From Pectobacterium colocasium (lineage in GTDB: Bacteria > Pseudomonadota > Gammaproteobacteria > Enterobacterales > Enterobacteriaceae): a stretch of 64,000 nucleotides of DNA. Every line of letters begins with the position of its first letter. Position 1 is the first letter of the stretch. The stretch covers positions 4,154,001-4,218,000 of the forward strand of contig NZ_CP084032.1 of assembly GCF_020181655.1 (NCBI RefSeq). The letters run 5' to 3'. The translations under genes were made by a program, and so were the position numbers. The notes under the pieces were generated by a model. The model saw only the letters and a program-made list of their open reading frames with translations. It was not told the DNA's origin and did no database searches. Shown here piece by piece: positions 20,817 through 31,814 of this stretch.

Positions 20817-21812
20817 TCAGCGGCGTGGTGCCATACTGCTATCCGGTGACTTCATGTAGCGGAAGAAGTCGCTATCCGGGCTGAGAACCATCACGTCCTG
20901 ATTATTACTGAAACTGCTTTCATACGCGCGCAGGCTACGAACGAAAGCGTAGAAGTCAGGATCTTCACTGAATGCATTAGCAAACAGTTTCGCCGCTTCG
21001 GCATCCCCTTCACCACGGGTGATACGCCCCTGACGCTCAGCTTCAGCCAGCGTACGGGTGACTTCATAGTCTGCTGCCGCTTTCAGCTTTTCAGCTTCTT
21101 CCTGACCCTGTGAACGGTGGCGACGCGCGACCGCTTCACGCTCTGCACGCATACGTTGGTAAATCGCGTCAGACACTTCAGTTGGCAGGTTGATTTGCTT
21201 AATTCGCACATCAATAACCTGAATACCCAGCGCAGCCATACTGTTAGGGTTAATGTGAGGTTCGTTACCTGTCGTCTCTTTCTCAACGCGCGCCGCCGCA
21301 GAAGCAATCGCATTATCGGCTTCGGTGGTTTCACCGGTGCCGGTATTCAGCGCTTCACGCACGTCAGACATCAGCTGTCCACGCGAGTCGGTCACAATAC
21401 CTTTCACATCCAGGCGACCAATTTCAGAACGCAGACGGTCACTGAATTTACGTTTCAGCAGGACTTCAGCCTGAGAGATGTCACCACCACCTGTAGCCAG
21501 ATAGTAGCGGCTGAAATCGCTGATACGCCATTTAATGTAGGAATCGACAATCAGGTCTTTCTGCTCTTTAGTGATAAAGCGGTCAGCCTGATTTTCCATC
21601 GTTTGGATACGTGCATCGAGCATTTTCACTGAATCGATAAACGGAATCTTAAATTGCAATCCCGGCTCATAAATCAGTGGCTTATTCTCGTCATCACGCA
21701 ATACTTTACCAAAACGCATCACAATGCCGCGCTGGCCTTCCTGCACCACAAACAGTGACGCATAGACCACCATCAGTACCAGGATCAGGATAAATAGTAA
21801 GGGCTTACGCAT
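20817..21812 (-). CDS. hflC: FtsH-modulating membrane protein HflC
   Basis: Membrane-anchored SPFH/prohibitin protein that pairs with HflK and encloses the FtsH protease. 331 residues (E. coli 334). The N-terminal signal-anchor LLFILILVLMVVYASLFVV is followed by the SPFH domain starting GQRGIVMRFGKV. The long charged helix RMRAEREAVARRHRSQGQEEAEKLK is the coiled-coil part. It starts three bases after hflK, so the two are translated together. The gene is intact despite the IS beyond its terminator. Confidence 0.96.
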   Translation of the reverse strand: MRKPLLFILILVLMVVYASLFVVQEGQRGIVMRFGKVLRDDENKPLIYEPGLQFKIPFIDSVKMLDARIQTMENQADRFITKEQKDLIVDSYIKWRISDFSRYYLATGGGDISQAEVLLKRKFSDRLRSEIGRLDVKGIVTDSRGQLMSDVREALNTGTGETTEADNAIASAAARVEKETTGNEPHINPNSMAALGIQVIDVRIKQINLPTEVSDAIYQRMRAEREAVARRHRSQGQEEAEKLKAAADYEVTRTLAEAERQGRITRGEGDAEAAKLFANAFSEDPDFYAFVRSLRAYESSFSNNQDVMVLSPDSDFFRYMKSPDSSMAPRR

Positions 21813-21815
21813 CGA

Positions 21816-23078
21816 TTATTCTCTCCCTACTCGAGTGAAGTCATCACGCTGCGCATTTGCTCTGCGCTGATCCATGATATTTCCATTGTTGCTGCTGCGC
21901 GTCTGGTTGCTATTCGCCGCCCCGCTGTTGCCAGTGGGCAGACGCAGTGGGCTAGCGCTGGTGTTACTGCTGTTGCTTTGCGTATTGTCAGCACTTTGTC
22001 CACGCAGCATCTGATCCAGCGGCAGAACCATCAGGTTGCCGCCCTTGTCATTGACCAGCACTTTGCGGGTATGACTCAGCACGCGTTCCATCGTTTCGAT
22101 ATACAGACGCTCACGGGTAATTTCCGGTGCGGCTTTATATTCCGGTAAGACGCGAGCAAAGCGAGCAACTTCACCCTGCGCTTCCAGAACGGTACGGGTT
22201 TTATAAGCGCGAGACTCTTCGAGAATACGCTGAGCCTGACCATTAGCACGCGGCTGCACTTCGTTCGCGTACGCTTCCGCTTCACGAATGTATTGCTGTT
22301 CGTTTTCACGAGCGGCAATCGCATCGTCAAACGCGGCCTTCACTTCTTCCGGCGGACGCGCGGTCTGGAAGTTGACGTCCAGCAGCGTGATCCCCATGTT
22401 GTACGGACGAACGGTTTCTTCCAGTACGCGCTGGGTATCCGTACGCACAATGGTACGGCCTTCCGTCAGAATTTTGTCCATCGTGTACTTACCAATCACG
22501 CCGCGCAGCGCGCTGTCAGTTGCCTGACGCAGGCTGTCATCCGCATTGGTTACGCTGAACAGATATTGTTCTGGCTGCGTGACACGATATTGCACGTTCA
22601 TTTCAACACGCACGACGTTTTCGTCTGACGTCAACATCACGCCCGACGTCGCCAGTTCACGCACCGACTCGACGTTCACGGCGCGAACAGAGTCAATGAA
22701 GGTCGGTTTCCAGTTAAGACCTGGCCCCACCAAATGGCTGAATTTACCAAAGCGCGTAACGACACCGCGTTCCGCTTCTTTAATGGTATAGAAACCCGTA
22801 GCAGCCCAGATGACAACCGCAGCGACGGCAGCGATACCGACGATCCGGCCACCCAGTGCTGGGCCGCCAGAATTTCCGCTGTTGCTTGAGCCAGAACCTT
22901 TTCCGCCACCCAGATCGCTGAGTTTTTTGCTCAGCTTACGGAAGATGTCGTCCAGATCCGGCGGCCCCTGATCTCGGCCACCTTTATTGTTATTTCCGCC
23001 AGAGTTGCCGCCATTATTGCTGCTGCTCCCCCACGGGTCGCGGTCTTGTCCGTTATTACCGGGCTGATTCCACGCCAT
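21816..23078 (-). CDS. hflK: FtsH-modulating membrane protein HflK
   Basis: Partner of HflC, 420 residues (E. coli 419). The N-terminal 80 residues are rich in Gly, Asn and Ser, as in the family. A single membrane helix (GRIVGIAAVAAVVIWAATGFY) follows, then the SPFH domain GVVTRFGKFSHLVGPGLNW. The C-terminal tail is Asn/Ser-rich and low in complexity. It lies between hflX and hflC in the conserved operon. Confidence 0.96.
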   Translation of the reverse strand: MAWNQPGNNGQDRDPWGSSSNNGGNSGGNNNKGGRDQGPPDLDDIFRKLSKKLSDLGGGKGSGSSNSGNSGGPALGGRIVGIAAVAAVVIWAATGFYTIKEAERGVVTRFGKFSHLVGPGLNWKPTFIDSVRAVNVESVRELATSGVMLTSDENVVRVEMNVQYRVTQPEQYLFSVTNADDSLRQATDSALRGVIGKYTMDKILTEGRTIVRTDTQRVLEETVRPYNMGITLLDVNFQTARPPEEVKAAFDDAIAARENEQQYIREAEAYANEVQPRANGQAQRILEESRAYKTRTVLEAQGEVARFARVLPEYKAAPEITRERLYIETMERVLSHTRKVLVNDKGGNLMVLPLDQMLRGQSADNTQSNSSNTSASPLRLPTGNSGAANSNQTRSSNNGNIMDQRRANAQRDDFTRVGRE

Positions 23079-23174
23079 GTTTTAGCTCCATTCTTTATGA
23101 TAGGTGTTCTTCAGGTTCAATATCCCAGAGTCCGTCAGACTATTTCACCGCTCAGACTGTTTCTGCCAGTCAAA

Positions 23175-24455
23175 TCAGACAATATAGTCCATCAGTTCCT
23201 GCTCTTTTTTGCAGAGGCGGCGCCAGTCAGCAATCGGCATACGAATAACCAAACCAATTTGCCCATCCTCTTCAATCCATTCTTTTTCTATTGCCTGAAG
23301 CTGGTAAAAACGACTACGCAAGCGTCCTGCCTGCGGGGGAAGATGCAAGGTATATTGTGCGATTTCCCCGGAAAGCCGCTCAGTCAATGCCTGAAATAGC
23401 AACGGAATACCGTCGCCGGTCTGTGCTGAAAGCCAGACCCGTACCGGTAAATTCTCTTCGTTGCGATCGATGCGCGGAACAAAATCATCCAGCATATCAA
23501 TCTTGTTCATTACCAACAGCGCAGGTATTTCATCCGCCTCGATTTCCGTCAGTACGTCATTAACCGCCTCAATGTTCTCGTCAAGACGAGGATCGGCAGC
23601 ATCAACAACGTGCAACAGCAGCGAGGCCTGACGTGTTTCCTGTAGTGTAGCCTTAAACGCAGCCACCAAATCATGGGGCAACTGCCGGATAAAACCTACG
23701 GTATCCGCCAGCACTGTATCACCGACATCATCCACTTCAATGCGGCGCAATGTAGGATCCAGTGTGGCAAATAACTGATCGGCGGCATAAACGCCCGCCG
23801 ATGTAATCTTGTTAAACAGCGTGGATTTACCCGCGTTGGTATAGCCCACCAGAGAAACGGTGGGGACATCGGCGCGAACTCGCGACCGCCGCCCCTGTTC
23901 ACGCTGTTTTTCTACCCGTTCAAGACGCGACAGTATCTGAGTGATACGGTTACGCAATAAACGGCGGTCGGTTTCAAGCTGGGTTTCACCCGGGCCACGC
24001 AAACCGATACCGCCTTTCTGGCGCTCAAGGTGCGTCCAACCGCGAACCAATCGGGTCGCAAGGTGGCGCAGCTGTGCCAGTTCTACCTGTAATTTCCCCT
24101 CGTGAGTACGCGCACGCTGGGCAAAAATATCTAAAATCAGTCCGGTACGATCGATCACCCGACACTCGCACAAACGCTCCAGATTACGTTCCTGAGCTGG
24201 CGTCAGCGCATGATCAAACAGCACGACAAACGCGCCGGTTTCTTTTACTGCCTGAGCAATTTCTTCTGCTTTGCCTTCCCCGACAAAATACTTGGGGTGA
24301 GGCGCCTTACGGCTACCAGTAACCACCTGCAAGGATTCAATACCGGCAGAAGAAACCAGAGATTCGAACTCCAGCAGATCTTCCGTATCTTTATCTTGCG
24401 AGAAGTAAATATGAACTAATATGGCCCGTTCACCTGATTCATAACGGTCAAACAA
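23175..24455 (-). CDS. hflX: Ribosome-associated GTPase HflX
   Basis: Translational GTPase that splits stalled or heat-damaged 70S ribosomes. 426 residues, equal to E. coli. The N-terminal HflX domain has the glycine-rich [18 protein letters not shown]. The G1 motif GYTNAGKST is at 204-212, G3 DTVGF near 252 and G4 NKID near 342. It lies about 95 bases downstream of hfq on the same strand, probably read from hfq promoters as in E. coli. Confidence 0.96.
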   Translation of the reverse strand: MFDRYESGERAILVHIYFSQDKDTEDLLEFESLVSSAGIESLQVVTGSRKAPHPKYFVGEGKAEEIAQAVKETGAFVVLFDHALTPAQERNLERLCECRVIDRTGLILDIFAQRARTHEGKLQVELAQLRHLATRLVRGWTHLERQKGGIGLRGPGETQLETDRRLLRNRITQILSRLERVEKQREQGRRSRVRADVPTVSLVGYTNAGKSTLFNKITSAGVYAADQLFATLDPTLRRIEVDDVGDTVLADTVGFIRQLPHDLVAAFKATLQETRQASLLLHVVDAADPRLDENIEAVNDVLTEIEADEIPALLVMNKIDMLDDFVPRIDRNEENLPVRVWLSAQTGDGIPLLFQALTERLSGEIAQYTLHLPPQAGRLRSRFYQLQAIEKEWIEEDGQIGLVIRMPIADWRRLCKKEQELMDYIV

Positions 24456-24549
24456 GCGAGTAACCTCTCAAACGAGCAAAAAACACCACAGCGAAGGAGC
24501 CGAGCGATGCGTCCAGCTCTCCCGCGCCGTGGTGAATTGACAATACGCC

Positions 24550-24849
24550 TTATTCGGCGTCATCAGCTTCCTGCGACTGCTGCGAAGCCGCCGTGTTGTT
24601 ACCGTGATAATTGCTGCCGCCGCCTGGATTGTTGCTATGGTGAGATACAGGACGAGAGGGAACAACTGTAGAGATGGCGTGCTTATAAACCATCTGACTT
24701 ACCGTGTTTTTCAACAAAATCACGAACTGATCGAAAGATTCGATCTGACCTTGCAGCTTAATACCGTTCACCAAATAAATCGAAACCGGAACACGTTCAC
24801 GACGCAAAGCGTTCAAGAACGGATCTTGCAAAGATTGCCCCTTAGCCAT
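24550..24849 (-). CDS. hfq: RNA chaperone Hfq
   Basis: Sm-like hexameric RNA chaperone that matches small RNAs with mRNAs. 99 residues (E. coli 102). The core [18 protein letters not shown] leads to the Sm1 region with QFVILLKN and the Sm2 motif YKHAIS (55-60). The C-terminal tail is rich in Asn, Gly and Ser, as expected for the disordered tail. It is co-oriented with miaA upstream and hflX downstream. Confidence 0.98.
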   Translation of the reverse strand: MAKGQSLQDPFLNALRRERVPVSIYLVNGIKLQGQIESFDQFVILLKNTVSQMVYKHAISTVVPSRPVSHHSNNPGGGSNYHGNNTAASQQSQEADDAE

Positions 24850-24977
24850 TCTATATTTTCCTTATTTGTATGTTGTTTGTAACAAAGAACCCTACGGTTC
24901 TAAAATAACGGTGTAAAAAACTTGCACGCTGAGACTCACCGATTGTACACAATCACTCAACCTATGCACTAACAAAC

Positions 24978-25919
24978 CTATGCCTTAATGACCTGTATAA
25001 CGTTGTGCAGTGCTTCAGTCGGTTTTTCGCTATCCAGCCAGCAGACATCATCCCAACCGCGTAGCCAGGTCATTTGCCGCTTCGCTAACTGACGCGTCGC
25101 ACAAATGCCCCGATAAACCATTTCATCGTAATCAATTTCACCGGATAAATATGACCACATCTGGCGATAACCAACGCAACGAATAGAGGGCATATCCGTA
25201 TGAAGGTCGCGCCGGGCAAACAATGTCCGGGCTTCTGTCTCAAACCCCGCCGCCAACATCTGGTGAAAGCGCTGTTCAATTCGCTGATGCAACAATTCAC
25301 GCGTCGCCGGGGCGATAGCAAACTGATGAACCTGATAGGGCAGCGCGTCGCCAGACGTTTTTGTCAGTTCAGTTAAAGTGTTACCTGAAACGAAAAAAAC
25401 TTCCAGTGCTCGCGAGAGTCTCTGCGGATCATTTGGATGAATCCGAATTGCTGCTACCGGATCGATCTCACTGAGCTGCCGATGCATCGCTTCCCAGCCG
25501 ATTTCTTTTGCCTGCTCTTCAATGCGCTGGCGCACTGCGGCATCGGCTGGCGGCAGAGGAGAAAGCCCCTCCAGCAGCGCCTTGAAATACAACATCGTCC
25601 CCCCGACTAAAAGGGGAATGCGTCCGGCGGCGGTAATCTCCGCCATCTCACGTAGCGCATCGCGGCGAAAATCGGCCGCAGAATAAGATTCCGCCGGGTC
25701 GAGAATGTCGATTAACCGATGCGGCGCCAGTGCCAGCTCTTCCGCACTCGGTTTCGCTGTCCCGATATCCATACCTTTATAGATGAGGGCGGAATCGACG
25801 CTAATCAACTCTACTGGCAAATATTCTCGTAACGCCATTGCCAGTGCCGTTTTTCCTGACGCCGTTGGCCCCATGATAAAAATGGCGGGCGGCAACGGCG
25901 CGTTTTCTACATCATTCAT
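24978..25919 (-). CDS. miaA: tRNA dimethylallyltransferase
   Basis: Adds dimethylallyl to A37 of tRNAs that read codons beginning with U. 313 residues. The P-loop GPTASGKT is at 17-24, followed by [19 protein letters not shown] and the [15 protein letters not shown] segment. Its start overlaps the end of mutL by eight bases, so the pair is translationally coupled as in other enterobacteria. Confidence 0.96.
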   Translation of the reverse strand: MNDVENAPLPPAIFIMGPTASGKTALAMALREYLPVELISVDSALIYKGMDIGTAKPSAEELALAPHRLIDILDPAESYSAADFRRDALREMAEITAAGRIPLLVGGTMLYFKALLEGLSPLPPADAAVRQRIEEQAKEIGWEAMHRQLSEIDPVAAIRIHPNDPQRLSRALEVFFVSGNTLTELTKTSGDALPYQVHQFAIAPATRELLHQRIEQRFHQMLAAGFETEARTLFARRDLHTDMPSIRCVGYRQMWSYLSGEIDYDEMVYRGICATRQLAKRQMTWLRGWDDVCWLDSEKPTEALHNVIQVIKA

Positions 25920-27921
25920 GCTTTAAAGCCTTGATGGCATCATCGATGTCCACCATATATAAAAGTTCAGACGGCGGCGCTTTCGCCAACTGCGGACAAA
26001 GCCGCTCGACATCCGCCAGTAATTGTATGGCCTGAGAATGGCTCCAGCTTTCCTGCTCACTCTGCAATCGCGTTGCCATCCACGATGCCAGGGCGCCAGG
26101 TTCCACCTGCTGTGTCTCAACCGTCTGATAGTCGGCCAGATAGCCTATCAGTTCAGAGATCAAGTTTTGTAAATTTTGTTGGCGCAATGGTAAAGGTACG
26201 GCACGCAATGTGGCACGCTGTGACTCAACGAGTACATCAATACCAAAACGAGTCAGCAAAGCGTGATGCGCAGACAACACGCTCAGCTCAGATTTACTCA
26301 ACGTCAGGCGCTGCGGAATCAGTAACGGCTGCGCCCGCAGTCCCTCTTCCGACGGCGTCAGTTGCACCGCTTTCAGATAGCGCTCGGCAACGGCAAGCGA
26401 CAGCATCGCCAACCCCTTATGGTACTCCAACAGCGCGTAGCACGGCGGATAAACCGTCAATACTCGCCCAAAACCACTCGATTGACTTTCCAGCGGCGGC
26501 TCAATCGAAGTACGTGCCCTGGGATTGCTCGCTGCCGTCTCTAACGTAGCGCGATGTGGAGGGAAAACGGGTAATGCCGTCGACGGCACTGCCGCATCTG
26601 GCGACGCAGCGTGATTCGAGGCGACAGAAACACGCTCGCCAGACGGCGGTGGTACACTTGCTGCATTATCCGCAGGTTGCAGCAGCGCCTTATACAGATC
26701 GCCCTGCTTTTTCTGGTACGGATTTTCCGGTTGATAGCCGGAATAGGCAGCTTCTCTCGCCGAACCGGAATGACCCGCGCGCGGCGTTTTCCCGCCATAC
26801 GATGGAGCGTTATCGGTACGTGACGGCTGAGCAAAGTGATTTTCGCCAGCGGCGGGACGATTTTCCTGCTGCCATTGCACGGGTTTCCCGGTTTCCGGCT
26901 CCGTCATACCAAGCCCCGGTGCGGAAGCCTGTTGCAGAACGGACATCACCGCCTGATAGATAAAGTCATGCACCAGTCGAGCCTGATGGAACCGAACTTC
27001 ATGCTTGGCGGGGTGAACGTTGACATCAACCTGATGTGGGTCGATCTCCAGATACAAAACATAAGCGGGCTGCTGATCGTCGCTAAGCTGATCCTGATAG
27101 GCCTGTCGGATGGCGTGATTGATGAGCCGATCGCGCATCATGCGCTGGTTCACGTAGCAATACTGCATATCAGGCAGTTGTTTCGCGCCAACCGGATCGG
27201 CCACCCAGCCATGAATGGTGAGATCGCCGTGTTGCCATGACACCGCCAGCGCATGTTGCAAGAAAGTCGCACCGCAAATGCTGCCTAACCGACGTTCATG
27301 CTGGCTTTTATCCGCTGCCGCACGGTACTGCCGCATCAGCTTACCGTTATGATGCAGCGTAATGGCGACATCAAAACGCGCCAGCGCAATGCGTCGCACC
27401 ACCTCATCAATATGGGTGAATTCAGTTTTTTCGGTGCGCATAAATTTACGGCGGGCGGGCGTGTTATAAAACAGATCCAGCACTTCCAGCGTAGTGCCGA
27501 CAGGATGGGCGGCAGGTTTGACCGTCACGGCCATATCACGCCCTTCGGCGTAGGCCCGCCAGGCTTCGGATTGCTCGGCAGTGCGTGACGTCAGAGTTAA
27601 GCGGGAGACAGAACTGATACTCGCCAACGCTTCGCCGCGAAACCCCATGCTGACGATCGCTTCCAGATCGTCGAGCGTCGCAATTTTACTGGTCGCATGG
27701 CGTGCCAGCGCCAGCGTCAATTCATCCTTTCCAATGCCCGAGCCGTTGTCACGAATACGGATCAGCTTCGCACCACCGCGCTCGATGTCGATATCAATCC
27801 GGGTCGCCCCTGCATCCAGACTGTTTTCCACCAGTTCCTTCACGACCGAAGCCGGACGTTCAACCACTTCTCCGGCAGCAATCTGGTTAGCCAACTGCGG
27901 TGGCAACACCTGAATCGGCAT
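25912..27921 (-). CDS. mutL: DNA mismatch repair protein MutL
   Basis: GHKL-ATPase that links MutS recognition to MutH incision and UvrD unwinding. 669 residues, longer than E. coli (615). N-terminal motifs are [21 protein letters not shown] and [10 protein letters not shown], and the family start [23 protein letters not shown] is complete. The extra length is in the low-complexity linker between ATPase and C-terminal dimerisation domains (roughly residues 335-480, rich in Pro, Ser, Ala). No metal-endonuclease DQHA motif is seen, which fits an organism with MutH. Confidence 0.97.
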   Translation of the reverse strand: MPIQVLPPQLANQIAAGEVVERPASVVKELVENSLDAGATRIDIDIERGGAKLIRIRDNGSGIGKDELTLALARHATSKIATLDDLEAIVSMGFRGEALASISSVSRLTLTSRTAEQSEAWRAYAEGRDMAVTVKPAAHPVGTTLEVLDLFYNTPARRKFMRTEKTEFTHIDEVVRRIALARFDVAITLHHNGKLMRQYRAAADKSQHERRLGSICGATFLQHALAVSWQHGDLTIHGWVADPVGAKQLPDMQYCYVNQRMMRDRLINHAIRQAYQDQLSDDQQPAYVLYLEIDPHQVDVNVHPAKHEVRFHQARLVHDFIYQAVMSVLQQASAPGLGMTEPETGKPVQWQQENRPAAGENHFAQPSRTDNAPSYGGKTPRAGHSGSAREAAYSGYQPENPYQKKQGDLYKALLQPADNAASVPPPSGERVSVASNHAASPDAAVPSTALPVFPPHRATLETAASNPRARTSIEPPLESQSSGFGRVLTVYPPCYALLEYHKGLAMLSLAVAERYLKAVQLTPSEEGLRAQPLLIPQRLTLSKSELSVLSAHHALLTRFGIDVLVESQRATLRAVPLPLRQQNLQNLISELIGYLADYQTVETQQVEPGALASWMATRLQSEQESWSHSQAIQLLADVERLCPQLAKAPPSELLYMVDIDDAIKALKHE

Positions 27922-27972
27922 GGCGCATCCCTCTTAATAACGTCAATCTATCGACATTGTCAGCATGAAGTC

Positions 27973-29646
27973 TCAGGCAGACGGAATAATCAGCGTTTGT
28001 CCCAGTTGTACTGTGCCGGAGCGCATATTATTCGCCTGTTGGATATCCTTCATACTAACACCGTAACGGGCAGCAATCGCACTCAGGCTATCACCCTTTA
28101 CGACCTTATGCTTTACCGGCGCGGCCTTTTTGGGCGCTGGCGTTGATGCCGTCTGTTTCGACCCTGTGGCCGGAATATTCAGGCGCTGTCCAACCCAGAC
28201 AATGTCCTTGTTTAGCTTATTCACATCACGCATGGCCGCGAGGCTGACACCATAACGCCGGGCAATGGAAGAAAGTGTTTCACCACGTGCAACGGTATGA
28301 CGCGTGCTACCCGCTGTCACCTTTGCCGCGCTGACGTTATCACTCGGCGTTGCGGTATCACTTGCCGCCGACTGTAGTGGGCGGCTTTCCTGCTTTGGGA
28401 GAGATTGCATCGGATGCGTCTGGAAGTATCCCCTCAATCCCTGATAAATCGCATTAGCGAGTTTTTCCTGATAGTCGTTACTGCCCAACAGACGCTCTTC
28501 TTCCACGTTACTGATAAATCCGGTTTCAACCAGTAGGGAAGGAATATCCGGCGAGCGTAACACCCCTAAACTGGCGTGCTCAGGACGCCGTTTATGCAGC
28601 CCCCCGACACGCTGGAGTTCACGCAGCACCTTCGTTGCCACGTCATACCCGACGCGTTGGGAGTGACCAAATTGCAGGTCCAGCACTGCCTGACTGAGGT
28701 AAGGATCCGCGCTGCTGTTTGCCAGCAGATCGCCTGCGCCGCCCAACAGCTCAGACTGTTTCTCATGCTGCTCCAGCCAGTTTGCCATTTCGCTGTTCGC
28801 ACGGCGGTTGGACAACACCCAAACAGAGGCACCTTTAGCATTACGGTTTGGTGCCGCATCCGCGTGAATCGACACTAACAGGTTCGCGCCCTGCTTACGC
28901 GCCACGTCCGAACGCCCCATGACGGAGATAAAATAGTCGCCGTCACGCGTCAGCACACCTTTAAAGGCCGGATCGCTATTCAGTAAGGCTTGTAGCTTAC
29001 GGGCGATAGAAATAGTGACATTCTTCTCCCGCAGCCCGTTAGGGCCAATCGCTCCAGGATCCTGCCCGCCGTGACCGGCATCAATCGCCACAACAACACG
29101 TTCATTTCCCTGCCGGACTGGCGCGCGGGTAGACGATGACGAACTGCTACTAACGACCACGGTAGGTTTATTGGTAAACGGATTTTTGGCGGGCTCTACC
29201 GGTGCGCTATTCTGCTGCCGCGAAGCCGGAGGCGCTGAGGCTGGTACCGTTTTCGCTTTATCGCCAGTGATGGTGAAAACGACAACGTAACCCGAACCTT
29301 CTTTTTGCGTCACCGCTCGCGTTTTAGCTGCCTGAGTCAAATCCAGCACCAAACGCAGGCTTTGTGCGTCCTGCGCATTGCTGGTGCGCACACGCTTAAT
29401 CAGATTTTGCCCGCTGAAGTCCAACGGCAGCCCCTGAATGACGCCAGTCTGACGAATATCGATGACGACTCTGGCAGGATTACTCAGCGGGAAAAAAGCA
29501 TAAATAGGCTGACCGCTAAAGCTCAGACGCACCGTCGCCTGACCTGAAGCATTGTCCACCTTAATGTCCGACAGATTAGCGGCCCACGCCGACCCCGCCA
29601 GCAACAGCCACACGCCGATGAACAGCTTAACCATACGACTCATCAT
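27973..29646 (-). CDS. amiB: N-acetylmuramoyl-L-alanine amidase AmiB, two LysM domains
   Basis: Periplasmic zinc amidase that opens septal murein at cell separation under EnvC control. 557 residues, over 100 more than E. coli AmiB (445). A signal peptide ([15 protein letters not shown]) is followed by an AMIN domain, a Ser/Thr/Pro-rich linker, and an Amidase_3 domain with zinc ligands in [13 protein letters not shown], a following Glu, and SIHADAAPN. Two C-terminal LysM repeats follow, both with HxVxxGxxLSxIAxRYGVS. The gene overlaps tsaE by four bases. Confidence 0.95.
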   Translation of the reverse strand: MMSRMVKLFIGVWLLLAGSAWAANLSDIKVDNASGQATVRLSFSGQPIYAFFPLSNPARVVIDIRQTGVIQGLPLDFSGQNLIKRVRTSNAQDAQSLRLVLDLTQAAKTRAVTQKEGSGYVVVFTITGDKAKTVPASAPPASRQQNSAPVEPAKNPFTNKPTVVVSSSSSSSTRAPVRQGNERVVVAIDAGHGGQDPGAIGPNGLREKNVTISIARKLQALLNSDPAFKGVLTRDGDYFISVMGRSDVARKQGANLLVSIHADAAPNRNAKGASVWVLSNRRANSEMANWLEQHEKQSELLGGAGDLLANSSADPYLSQAVLDLQFGHSQRVGYDVATKVLRELQRVGGLHKRRPEHASLGVLRSPDIPSLLVETGFISNVEEERLLGSNDYQEKLANAIYQGLRGYFQTHPMQSLPKQESRPLQSAASDTATPSDNVSAAKVTAGSTRHTVARGETLSSIARRYGVSLAAMRDVNKLNKDIVWVGQRLNIPATGSKQTASTPAPKKAAPVKHKVVKGDSLSAIAARYGVSMKDIQQANNMRSGTVQLGQTLIIPSA

Positions 29647-30125
29647 GATTCTGTTGTTCCTGGCTGGAGAGAAAAACGTTGTAACATCGCGTCTCCCGTT
29701 GCAGAGACAGCGGACAGTTCAGCCTGTCGGCCCTGATCCTTATAGCGCAAATGCAGTTCGATATCCGCATCGGGCAGCACGCCAGCACCCTGCTGCGGCC
29801 ATTCAATCAGACAAATAGCATCCTGCGTTAAATAATCACGGATCCCCATAAATTCCAACTCTTCCGGGTCGGCCAGTCGATAGAGATCAAAGTGGTAGAC
29901 AGCCAGCGGCGATAACGCATAAGGCTCTACCAGCGTATAAGTGGGACTTTTGACATTGCCCTGATGACCGCGTGCCTGTAGGAACCCGCGACTAAACGTC
30001 GTTTTTCCTGCCCCGAGGTCGCCATAAAGGTGGATAACACAAGCGCCGTCACAAGCTTGCGCCAGCGCCGTGCCTAACGAGATAGTGGCTGCCTCATCCG
30101 GCAGAAGTAAGACTATTTTTTTCAT
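29643..30125 (-). CDS. tsaE: tRNA threonylcarbamoyladenosine biosynthesis ATPase TsaE (YjeE)
   Basis: ATPase partner of TsaB-TsaD in making t6A37 of tRNA. 160 residues (E. coli 153). The P-loop [10 protein letters not shown] and the [22 protein letters not shown] segment typical of the family are present. The ATG at 30125 starts [14 protein letters not shown]. It is separated from nnr by a short block of four tandem repeats and overlaps amiB by four bases. Confidence 0.94.
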   Translation of the reverse strand: MKKIVLLLPDEAATISLGTALAQACDGACVIHLYGDLGAGKTTFSRGFLQARGHQGNVKSPTYTLVEPYALSPLAVYHFDLYRLADPEELEFMGIRDYLTQDAICLIEWPQQGAGVLPDADIELHLRYKDQGRQAELSAVSATGDAMLQRFSLQPGTTES

Positions 30126-30134
30126 TCTATTGTT

Positions 30135-30195
30135 CTAACAACATAAGTCCTAAAAACATCGATTTCTAAAAACATCGGCTCTAAAAACATCAGCT
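30135..30195. repeat. Four-unit tandem repeat between nnr and tsaE
   Basis: Units of about 15 bases: CTAACAACATAAGTC (30135-30149), CTAAAAACATCGATTT, CTAAAAACATCGGCT and CTAAAAACATCAGCT (30181-30195). The last unit contains the nnr stop codon. This looks like recent slippage that lengthened the nnr-tsaE gap. No function is inferred. Confidence 0.75.
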
Positions 30196-31722
30196 CGGAT
30201 TAACATACCGGAACAGCACAGGCAGTAAATCGGTTGCCAGCATACCCCGGGTGCCGCGTCGCGCCGCCAACCAATCGGCCGCCGCACCGTGTACGACACA
30301 CCCTGCACAGGCCGCATCATACAGCGAGAGCTTTTGTGCCAGCAAACCGCCGACAATACCTGACAGCACATCACCCATGCCACCTGTCGCCATGCCAGGG
30401 TTACCCACATCAGCAATGGCAACCTCGTCTCGCTCGCTGACGATGACCGTTCCCGCACCTTTTAACACGACAACGCCACCATAGCGTTTTACCAATCTTG
30501 TCGCTGCAAGTAAGCGATCACTTTCAATATCAGAGACGCGACAATTCAGTAAACGCGCCGCTTCGCCGGGGTGAGGTGTCAGCACGCGATTCTGCCGCTT
30601 ATGCGGATTGATTGCCAGCAGGTTAAGCGCATCCGCATCCCATAACATGGGTTTGTTACAATTTTCTGCCAGACGCAGCGCATTTTTACCCCATTCATCC
30701 TGTCCTAAACCGGGCCCTATCACGACGACATCCGCCCATTCCAGCCCCTGCCGCAGGGTATCTGTCGTCATTTCCTGCACCATCAGCTCAGGTCGGGCCG
30801 TCAGAAACGCCGATTGATACTGTTTGTGAGTAAGTACTCGCACTAAGCCTGCGCCGCTGTGTAACGCCGCATCGGCAGCCATCAATACCGCGCCACCCAG
30901 ACCAGCATTGCCGCCAACCACCAGCAGTCTGCCGTTATCGCCTTTATGCTGTCCGGCCGGTCGAGGAGACAGCCATTCGGCAAGGTGCGCCGCAGTCAGT
31001 CGCCGTATCGGTGCTGTTTGGTCATCCAGCCATGTCTGTAAGCCTAACGAATGGTAATGTAATTTCCCAACCTGTTCACGTGCACGGCCCGTCAGTAACC
31101 CCGGTTTCAACACGATAAACGCCACCGTATGCGCGGCACAGATCGCAACGCCCGCACAGGCGCCGGTTTCAGCATGTAATCCAGAGGGAATATCCAGTGA
31201 AACGATGGGGGCGGGATAGGTATTCGCCTGTGTCATTAATGCAGCATAGGGTGCGCGCGGTGCGGCGGAAAGCCCAGTGCCGAGTAGACCATCAACGATG
31301 AGATCGATCCCTTCCGGCCACGGCGTATCGACATCCTGCGCATTAACTTCTTCAACATGACCGCCCTGTTCCAGCCAGCGCTGGCGAGCAAGATGAGCCT
31401 CGTCGGGCAGCGGCTTGTCGCTGGCACAGGCAACAACATCCACGTCAATGCCCGCCGCCAGCGCCAAACTGGCGACCACATATCCATCACCGCCGTTATT
31501 ACCGTGTCCAGCCAGAACCCGCCAGCGGCGGGCCAAGGGATAGCATTGACGAGCGACCTGAAATGCGGCATCTCCCGCACTCTGCATGAGTTCCCACAGT
31601 GAAAGCCCTGACTCGCGCGCCGCTCTGGCTTCTTCACGGCGAACCCACTCGGCGTAAAACACCGAATCAGGCAATGTGATTTCTGCCGTATCGAGCCGAT
31701 AAGGCTCACTGGCGTGATGCAT
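30190..31722 (-). CDS. nnr: Bifunctional NAD(P)HX epimerase / ADP-dependent dehydratase
   Basis: Repairs hydrated NADH and NADPH. The N-terminal YjeF_N epimerase domain has GHGNNGGDGYVVASL and the DIPSGLHAETG segment. The C-terminal carbohydrate-kinase-like dehydratase domain has HKGDNGRLLVVGG, the VVIGPGLGQDEWG core, TPHPGEAARLL and the nucleotide-site GNPGMATGGMGDVL. The frame is open to 31743. The ATG at 31722 (MHHASEP) is preceded by GGAG at six bases, so it was chosen, giving 510 residues. In E. coli it adjoins queG; here an unknown gene lies between. Confidence 0.94.
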   Translation of the reverse strand: MHHASEPYRLDTAEITLPDSVFYAEWVRREEARAARESGLSLWELMQSAGDAAFQVARQCYPLARRWRVLAGHGNNGGDGYVVASLALAAGIDVDVVACASDKPLPDEAHLARQRWLEQGGHVEEVNAQDVDTPWPEGIDLIVDGLLGTGLSAAPRAPYAALMTQANTYPAPIVSLDIPSGLHAETGACAGVAICAAHTVAFIVLKPGLLTGRAREQVGKLHYHSLGLQTWLDDQTAPIRRLTAAHLAEWLSPRPAGQHKGDNGRLLVVGGNAGLGGAVLMAADAALHSGAGLVRVLTHKQYQSAFLTARPELMVQEMTTDTLRQGLEWADVVVIGPGLGQDEWGKNALRLAENCNKPMLWDADALNLLAINPHKRQNRVLTPHPGEAARLLNCRVSDIESDRLLAATRLVKRYGGVVVLKGAGTVIVSERDEVAIADVGNPGMATGGMGDVLSGIVGGLLAQKLSLYDAACAGCVVHGAAADWLAARRGTRGMLATDLLPVLFRYVNPS

Positions 31723-31814
31723 GTTGTTCTCCATCAATGGCATGGAACATGCATTTCAAGTTAGCAAGGTCTGTCCAGGTTAGCCAGAGAGAACGGGCAG
31801 ACGATCAGGGCATA

